Below, piece by piece: positions 19,972-24,945 of a DNA stretch of 24,945 nucleotides. Origin of the DNA: a virus; the IMG/VR virus record IMGVR_UViG_3300020182_000177, positions 1 to 24,945 of that record; one strand, given 5' to 3'. The position numbers and the translations under genes are program-made. The number at the start of each line of letters is the position of its first letter. Within the stretch, counting starts at the first letter, position 1. The notes below the pieces were generated by a model. It saw nothing but the letters and a program-made list of their open reading frames with translations, did not search any database and was not told the DNA's origin.

Positions 19972-22208
19972 TAGAAGGTTAACTCCGCTACTATACCATT
20001 AACTTGCAAGGCAAGTGGGGCAGATTGTGTTACTGTAATTTGTGGGTCTCTACTGTAACCCATTAGACGGAACTCTTTCTTGCCTGTAAAAGAGTTGACT
20101 TGCAATGAAAGGTCATCAGTTACATTTCTTAATACTAAGTTAGCGCCGTTTACTGTAGCAGACAGCGTGTTATTAAGATCAACTACTACACTACCTATAC
20201 GTCGAGGTGAGCCAGTTACAGGACCAGCGCCAGTAGCAATGTCTAAGGGGTTTGTTGTTAAGGTTACATCAAACTTTAAGCCGATCTCTACCTCAGTTAG
20301 ATTTGGATCAATGGCAGATACATCTATTTCTCCGTTAGCAACTGTAAACTCACCAACGTAATTGTTTCCATCTACAACATTAAGAACTGCACCGTTTTCG
20401 TAAAAATCAGATACATCGAAGACACCGCCTGTTCCAGTGTATAGGCTAGAAACATCTGTATTATATGCTTCGTCAAACTCACATATAGCAAACACTTCAA
20501 CATTATCACCCTGATCGTATATCACGCTGGCGAATACACGGTCATCAATGGTTACAGTAGAGTTAAAGAAGCCTTGAGTTGTAAACTCTGTCCATCCAGC
20601 GCGATCTTCACCTCGATTAGAGTTAAAGACCGAAACAGTTCCATTGTAATTTGTAACAAACACATAGCTTTCTGAGCGGCTCATAGCTCCATACATTGTG
20701 TTCATTTCAATGGGTGTTTTTATAAGATGGGAAGAAATAAGAGAAATTGGGTTTGCAACATACGCAGCTTCCGTATCAGCAAAAACGTACTCTCTAACAA
20801 TAGCTCCACCCTTTTGAACAAACAAAGTAGCACCGTCTAGCGCTTGAGGTCGAACAAAATCACAGCCAAATGGAGTTTGCCTCCGAACAATAATGTTTGT
20901 TGGCGTAATTGGCTGGTTGCTGAAAGCAGGAATGTACATTTCAGAAGTCGCTGTAAAAACCTGTAGGTCACGATTGGAAACTAAGTGACGTATCTGATTT
21001 ATCTCACCAACGCTTGCAGTCACATGAATAGCTTCGTCATCCTTTGCAACGCCAACATCAAAGTTATAATACTCTCCACTTTTGCTAAACCACATTGAAT
21101 CTGGTTGAGACAAAGTTCCGCCAAAAACTAAACGGTTTTGATGAAAAGTAACCGCACCCGGAAAGCCTCTAAGTGCAGAATATGACTGCTCTTCCCAAGA
21201 AGTTGTTGGTGCTTTCGTTGTAATCTTTGGAGTTCCACCGCCAATTTCAGAAGAATTAGCATTTGAACCCGCAGTCATAACAAACTTATTATCGTCTACA
21301 ATTTCAGCTACAGTTCTCGTGCCATTTATTTGACTATTTGCAATGCCCCCTACAGTACCAGCATGAGAAACAGTAATCGAATCATTAACAGACAGGCCAT
21401 GCTTGACCATTGTAACTTCAATATCTGCCTGACCTTCGGTTGTACTAAGGGAGTTAACGGGCAATCTAACTGTTAATATGTCAAGAATATTTGCAGTCGC
21501 TGATGTTGTACTTTGAACTGATACTATTTCAATTTCAGCCCCATGATAGCGAAGAGTAATTCCGTCATGAAGCCCAGTCGTGTCGAAATATGCGTCTGAG
21601 GTTGTCAAGGTAACACCATTACCCTGAGTGGCAGATACCTCTAGCGTAGTTCCTTGACGATGAAAATTATAATAAGGTTGATATATTTTAGTTAAATCAG
21701 ACCTAGCGTCAAAAACAAAAGGCTCCACTTGGAATGTGCTAAGCCCTGTACGAACAATTTGCTGAGGCGCAAATGTAAGATGACAAATAAACATAACGTC
21801 ACCAGCTTGAGCAAACGTGTACTCATGCAAAAACGTATCAGTAAATTTTAAAGCGTTGCCATTAATGTCTTGAGTCAGAGTGCTAACTAAATTTAACACG
21901 CCAGTTATTGGGTCAATAAAGAAAAACTTTATCTTCTGATGCTCAAGGGAAACTACATAACGCTCGTCATCGGAAAATATAAAAGGCAACAGCCGTGATT
22001 GCTGTGTCTTTGTAGAGTCTATAACAATGTCATTTCTGTAAACTGCTCTAAGGCCAGCCCTTTTAATGACACCACCCTCTGCGCGAAGAAAGAAGTTTTC
22101 AATACGCTGCGCTGAACCCGTGTAAACCGCTGAGTCGGTACGGGAGTACAAAGATGGGCTAACCTCTCCATAAGAGAAGTTAGTTACTGGGACTCGTACC
22201 TTCTGCAT
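19971..22208 (-). CDS. tail tubular protein B (gp12-like nozzle protein)
   Basis: The 745-residue protein begins MQKVRVPVTNFSYGEVSPSL, then YTGSAQRIENFFLRAEGGVI and KRAGLRAVYRNDIV, the N-terminal pattern 'N...GEvSp.l..R.D...Y......l.Nf......GGv..R.G' of phage tail tubular/nozzle proteins. The rest is beta-rich without enzymatic motifs, containing LRGFPGAVTFHQNRLVFGGT, typical of the family's central part. Length is close to that of T7 gp12 (about 790). It builds the hexameric nozzle at the tail tip with fibres attached above. It starts 1 bp into the gp11-like stop (TAATG), SD GAAAGG. Confidence 0.88.
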   Translation of the reverse strand: MQKVRVPVTNFSYGEVSPSLYSRTDSAVYTGSAQRIENFFLRAEGGVIKRAGLRAVYRNDIVIDSTKTQQSRLLPFIFSDDERYVVSLEHQKIKFFFIDPITGVLNLVSTLTQDINGNALKFTDTFLHEYTFAQAGDVMFICHLTFAPQQIVRTGLSTFQVEPFVFDARSDLTKIYQPYYNFHRQGTTLEVSATQGNGVTLTTSDAYFDTTGLHDGITLRYHGAEIEIVSVQSTTSATANILDILTVRLPVNSLSTTEGQADIEVTMVKHGLSVNDSITVSHAGTVGGIANSQINGTRTVAEIVDDNKFVMTAGSNANSSEIGGGTPKITTKAPTTSWEEQSYSALRGFPGAVTFHQNRLVFGGTLSQPDSMWFSKSGEYYNFDVGVAKDDEAIHVTASVGEINQIRHLVSNRDLQVFTATSEMYIPAFSNQPITPTNIIVRRQTPFGCDFVRPQALDGATLFVQKGGAIVREYVFADTEAAYVANPISLISSHLIKTPIEMNTMYGAMSRSESYVFVTNYNGTVSVFNSNRGEDRAGWTEFTTQGFFNSTVTIDDRVFASVIYDQGDNVEVFAICEFDEAYNTDVSSLYTGTGGVFDVSDFYENGAVLNVVDGNNYVGEFTVANGEIDVSAIDPNLTEVEIGLKFDVTLTTNPLDIATGAGPVTGSPRRIGSVVVDLNNTLSATVNGANLVLRNVTDDLSLQVNSFTGKKEFRLMGYSRDPQITVTQSAPLALQVNGIVAELTF

Positions 22209-22801
22209 TAGCTGCGCCTTTCAGCAATAAACCTTGATGTTGATAGTTTGCGAGTTGTTTGCTGCTGTGAGTCTAAAGTTCTAGCTCGCATCATTGTAAT
22301 TTGTGCTTGCTGACCCATTAGCTGAGCTAAGCTAGCATCTTGGGCTAAGGAAGAAGCAAAGATAGAAGCCAACTCAAACTGAACTGCCATTACAAAATAA
22401 GAAGGCCAGTCCTGTTCACTGGCCCTAAAGGTATAATCAAGAACTACCTCTGAGGTATTACTTGTATCGCAAAATATTTTGTTGCCATAAGTCTGATACT
22501 CAATGTTAAAATCATTAACAGTAACAGCATGAAGCATTAGGGAGTCAGATGGAACTTGATATGCGGCATCATACCGACCAGTAGGTTTTTCAGATAACCT
22601 GTTGAGAACTGATTGATTAGTAGCAAACCGCCAACGACAGTTTACTAATGATGATCGAGCTACATCCTCATACATGTTGGCTGCAACTAATGATTCATTT
22701 GTTCCATCCTCAAAAGAAGTAATGGGCTCTGCACCAATTAAGATGAGAGCTCGACTAGATACGTCAATCGGGGTGTTAGCAGAAGTGCTAAGAACAGCCA
22801 T
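22208..22801 (-). CDS. tail tubular protein A (gp11-like gatekeeper)
   Basis: The 197-residue protein contains ALILIGAEPITSFEDGTNES, MYEDVARSSLVNCRWRFAT and RYDAAYQVPSDSLMLHAV, the hallmark segments of the T7 gp11-like family (tail tubular A). These form the ring connecting the portal with the nozzle. Normal full length, SD GGAGG before ATG 22801. It is preceded by a terminator after the capsid gene and coupled to the tail tubular B gene. Confidence 0.9.
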   Translation of the reverse strand: MAVLSTSANTPIDVSSRALILIGAEPITSFEDGTNESLVAANMYEDVARSSLVNCRWRFATNQSVLNRLSEKPTGRYDAAYQVPSDSLMLHAVTVNDFNIEYQTYGNKIFCDTSNTSEVVLDYTFRASEQDWPSYFVMAVQFELASIFASSLAQDASLAQLMGQQAQITMMRARTLDSQQQTTRKLSTSRFIAERRS

Positions 22802-22820
22802 GTAAATCCTCCGAACAGAT

Positions 22821-22845
22821 AGAAAGGGGGGAGCTTTCTCCCCCC
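22821..22845 (-). terminator. strong intrinsic terminator after the capsid gene
   Basis: On the - strand, GGGGGGAG - AAAG - CTCCCCCC forms a perfect eight-pair GC-rich stem with a 4-nt loop, followed by TTTCT. It lies 8 nt beyond the capsid stop codon. The T tract is short, so partial termination is more likely than full. T7 has its main terminator at the same genomic place, just after gene 10. Confidence 0.8.
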
Positions 22846-22852
22846 GATCAAT

Positions 22853-23662
22853 TTAGTTGTTGTCCAGAACTTCGTAGACACCGTTGTCATCAATAACAAC
22901 AGAACCCATTGACATCATTGATGTGGCAAGGTGTGCAACCTTCTCAGGTACGTAGTTTACTTCGGTCTTAACGTCAGCGTTAACACCCAAGCCAACTGCT
23001 CGCATGTGGTAAGCAAAGTTTTTGCCACCAGCTACAGCAGACGTTGAGAAAATCTTGAAGCCCAAGAATTCTTTCATTGTCATGCCGCCAGCAAACGGAA
23101 GTTGCTGTGGACCTACATAGTCCGAAGAAGCAAACTCGTTAATGTTGAACAAGTCAGCAAAGCCAGCAGGGGACATAGCAAGATAACGCTGCCCGTCTTC
23201 TGGAATGTCAGCTGCGCCAAAAGTTTGGAACAATGTAAGCAAGTCAGCTTTACCCAGTGCGCCAGTTGTGTCAGCGATTTGAGTTGAGTTTGCACCCGCA
23301 TCCATTGCAGTGACAATGATTTCATCGGTCTTGCGACCCAATGCAGAAGCGGCTGATTCAGCAACGGCCTGACGCTCATTGATATTCATCTTCAACTCGT
23401 CGAGCTTGTCGATGTACTCAGCAGCGTAGAAGTCAGCCATTGTTGCTTCAACTGTGGTGTGCGCCAATTCCATAGTGCTCACGTTACCATTGCGTGATTT
23501 TGTGGAAGCCGCACCTGTGCCAATCTTCTGAAAGCGAGATACAGAAGCGGAAGTGTTTGTAGTCCGAATTGTATTGCGGAGTTTGGAACCCATGCGCTGA
23601 TAAGCAAGATGCACATCGGTTTCAAACTGTTTGATAAATGCTACGTCAATTGTGTTAGCCAT
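22853..23662 (-). CDS. major capsid protein (HK97-fold podophage type)
   Basis: The 269-residue protein begins MANTIDVAFIKQFETDVHLA YQRMGSKLRNTIR and has FYAAEYIDKLDELKMNINER, AASALGRKTDEIIVTAM, YLAMSPAGFADLFNINEFAS, FLGFKIFSTSAVAGG and GLGVNADVKTEVNYVPEKVA. These fit the conserved parts of podophage capsid proteins: N-arm and E-loop region, a P-domain helix and an A-domain segment. Shorter than T7 gp10 (345 or 398 residues) and probably without decoration. Strong SD AAAGGA with 8 nt spacing and a following terminator suggest high expression. It lies after the scaffold gene with the GNAT-like gene between. Confidence 0.88.
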   Translation of the reverse strand: MANTIDVAFIKQFETDVHLAYQRMGSKLRNTIRTTNTSASVSRFQKIGTGAASTKSRNGNVSTMELAHTTVEATMADFYAAEYIDKLDELKMNINERQAVAESAASALGRKTDEIIVTAMDAGANSTQIADTTGALGKADLLTLFQTFGAADIPEDGQRYLAMSPAGFADLFNINEFASSDYVGPQQLPFAGGMTMKEFLGFKIFSTSAVAGGKNFAYHMRAVGLGVNADVKTEVNYVPEKVAHLATSMMSMGSVVIDDNGVYEVLDNN

Positions 23663-23748
23663 TTGAACAGTCCTTTGTTTGAGTTCATTTAGTTTTGCAT
23701 CTTGGGTATCCGCTCAACATCCTCAACGAAGGTATCCTTTCGGGCTTC
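23663..23748 (-). promoter_or_regulatory. untranslated leader of the capsid gene
   Basis: This 86-nt leader contains, on the - strand, a hairpin CGAAAGG-ATA-CCTTCG (plus strand 23727-23742; six pairs, one bulge). It also has GGATACC repeated directly 26 nt apart, and GTTGAG twice within 15 nt. SD AAAGGA ends the leader. The longest intergenic space of the late operon sits before its most expressed gene, so promoter or processing signals are plausible, but I see no clear -10/-35 pair. Confidence 0.35.
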
Positions 23749-24273
23749 TCAGTGCATTACGGGCCTTGATAATTTATGTGAAACACTTTTTTCCATTGGA
23801 TTGCAACGCACAAATTCAACATATTTGTGATCACGGCGTTCAGAAATGCCTACAGCCTCAAAGCCAAGAGACGCAGCCCAATTAAGCATTATTGGAAAGT
23901 CAGATAATATAGACATGCAAAGCCATGGGTGTGTTTTATCAAAGAACCCAATTATCATTCGAGAGCCTATTACCAATAATCTAAGATTTTTCTTGACCTC
24001 ATTGGTGAACACGCAAAAGAACTGAGGTAATTCTATTGTAGAATCAAAGGCTAAACCCGTTACGCAAAGTATTGGGCCGTCCTTGCTCTTTACTACATAA
24101 ACCTCTGAGATCTCCATCATTTCTAAGATAGCTTCCTTTGGACTGTCATAGCCTAAGGAGTAAATATCACGCAAGCCTTCTGGCGGAAGGTTAAAGCATA
24201 TCTCTTCTACATGGTCATATCGCAACGGGGTCAAATAAAACTTGCCCCGCTGCATTATTTTTACATCATCCAT
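23749..24273 (-). CDS. GNAT-like protein resembling T7 gp13 (DUF2833-like)
   Basis: I choose ATG 24273 (174 residues), which overlaps the scaffold stop by 8 nt. An in-frame ATG at 24318 would overlap it by 53 nt. Visible features: KFYLTPLRYDHVEEICFNLP, a helix KEAILEMMEISEVYVVKS, a strand PILCVTGLAF, and the C-terminal IMLNWAASLGFEAVGISERR plus HKYVEFVRCNP. The 'W...LGFe' block preceded by a helix is that of GNAT-fold proteins and of T7 gp13-type DUF2833 proteins. In T7 gp13 follows gp12; here the gene sits between scaffold and capsid. A pantetheine-binding GxG motif is not obvious, so acetyltransferase activity is doubtful. An assembly role is inferred. Confidence 0.55.
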   Translation of the reverse strand: MDDVKIMQRGKFYLTPLRYDHVEEICFNLPPEGLRDIYSLGYDSPKEAILEMMEISEVYVVKSKDGPILCVTGLAFDSTIELPQFFCVFTNEVKKNLRLLVIGSRMIIGFFDKTHPWLCMSILSDFPIMLNWAASLGFEAVGISERRDHKYVEFVRCNPMEKSVSHKLSRPVMH

Positions 24274-24945
24274 AAAGTTTCTTAAATCCAGACTGAACTT
24301 GTTTAACGTAGTTGTCATCTCTTACGCGAGGATTCCAGTACCTTTCATCTCGCATCATTTCATTCAATGACGCTTCTGTTAGTGCATCTGCTGTTCCAGT
24401 TTCTACATTCATAGATGGTTCTTTCATAGCATTCATAATTGCTTCGAGGGCAAGTATCCCGTCAGCCCCTTCGCACATCCGCTCGATTGCTGGCATTGCA
24501 TCTTCTGGAAAGAATTTATTAGCAAACAAAGACGCAGCTTCAATTCTAGACCCTGCGTTTTCACCAAGTTGCTTGGCTTCTTCTTTAAGGTTAGGCTGCG
24601 GTGGCAAAGCGTTCATATACAACTCAAGGCCTCTTTGAAACTCTTCTTGATTGTACCCGCTTTCAAGACAATGATCTGCCCATTCTTTTAATGCGTCACT
24701 GGCAAGAGCTTCTTCCTCTTCAACAAAATCAGGCAACTCATATTCGCCAGATGTTGCTGGAACGCCTTCTTTTGGCTGGCTCATTTCTTCCTTTAGCCGA
24801 TCACGAATAGCATCTTCTTTCTCACCAATCTTAGACTCAAGACTTTTGTAAGCGCTTTCAAGATCTTCTGCCGTTTTGTATTTTCCAGCAAGCAACTCTT
24901 CACTAGCTTGAGCTTCTACTTCTGGTTGGGCATCTGTGCTTTCCG
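24266..24945 (-). CDS. capsid scaffolding/assembly protein (5' end outside window)
   Basis: The frame stays open to the right edge: upstream of LLAGKYKTAEDLESAYKSLE the visible codons read ESTDAQPEVEAQASEE, so the true start is beyond 24945 and 226 residues are visible. LAGKYKTAEDLESAYKSLES is the hallmark N-terminal helix of podophage capsid assembly (scaffold) proteins, followed by acidic, Glu/Gln-rich helices. The last part, VRDDNYVKQVQSGFKKLYG, is the basic C-terminal helix typical of scaffolds, expected to bind the capsid protein. It acts inside the procapsid and is released before or during packaging. The gene order scaffold then capsid agrees. The portal gene is expected upstream. Confidence 0.85.
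   Translation of the reverse strand, partial: ESTDAQPEVEAQASEELLAGKYKTAEDLESAYKSLESKIGEKEDAIRDRLKEEMSQPKEGVPATSGEYELPDFVEEEEALASDALKEWADHCLESGYNQEEFQRGLELYMNALPPQPNLKEEAKQLGENAGSRIEAASLFANKFFPEDAMPAIERMCEGADGILALEAIMNAMKEPSMNVETGTADALTEASLNEMMRDERYWNPRVRDDNYVKQVQSGFKKLYG

Noticed and set aside
23113-23379. - strand frame inside the capsid gene
   Set aside because: It is an alternative frame of the capsid gene with Leu/Ser-rich shadow composition and no SD.
24266-24895. Scaffold start at 24895
   Set aside because: That codon is TTG inside an uninterrupted frame that continues to the window edge, so the gene is partial rather than starting there.

Overview
The window looks like the central part of the genome of a tailed phage with a T7-like, short-tailed (podovirus) virion, probably from a marine or other aquatic Gram-negative host. 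I infer the habitat from the style of the fibre, lysis and small hypothetical genes, not from a host marker. Base composition is moderately AT-rich by eye. No rRNA, tRNA, integrase, insertion sequence or CRISPR array is visible. The genes lie in two convergent blocks that meet near 5000-5118.

Left block, + strand (1-4996): a dense early or middle operon with many ATGA overlaps. It holds the C-terminus of a DUF932-type protein, small hypothetical and CxxC proteins, and two overlapping HTH proteins. Then come a RuvC-like Holliday-junction resolvase, an HTH_39-type protein and two small unknowns. Next are a YqaJ-type exonuclease, an ERF-family annealing protein and an SSB-like protein ending in the SSB-type tip DDIPF. 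A textbook intrinsic terminator (4265-4291) closes this set. One further two-domain DNA-binding protein follows (4310-4996), with a second, strongly SD-led ORF nested in its linker. The resolvase, exonuclease, annealase and SSB form a complete recombination module.

Right block, - strand (24945 down to 5119): the late operon, transcribed right to left. The order is scaffold (partial), GNAT-like/T7 gp13-like protein, major capsid protein, a strong terminator, tail tubular A, tail tubular B, gp14-like, gp15-like and gp16-like ejection proteins. The gp16-like protein carries an HEIMH metallopeptidase motif. The T7-type tail fibre follows, with about 21 ten-residue repeats, then three paralogous fibre-tip genes. 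Two of these carry a five-repeat propeller inserted at different places. A MAM-like protein, a tail-fibre assembly chaperone and a lysis cassette come last. The cassette contains an XhlA-like protein, a C-tail-anchored membrane protein, two very small genes, an EF-hand membrane protein, a 3TM-type holin and an M15 endolysin. Terminase and portal are expected just beyond the right edge, and the replication genes elsewhere.

Between the two blocks is a 122-nt gap bounded by a long imperfect inverted repeat with internal pairing potential. It is a candidate structured RNA or a bidirectional termination element. The points most worth following up are the two-site propeller insertion, the HExxH motif in the ejection protein, the nested gene, the junction RNA element and the overlapping HTH pair. 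I found no clear anti-defence or otherwise wholly new multi-gene system. The novelty here is in gene architecture.
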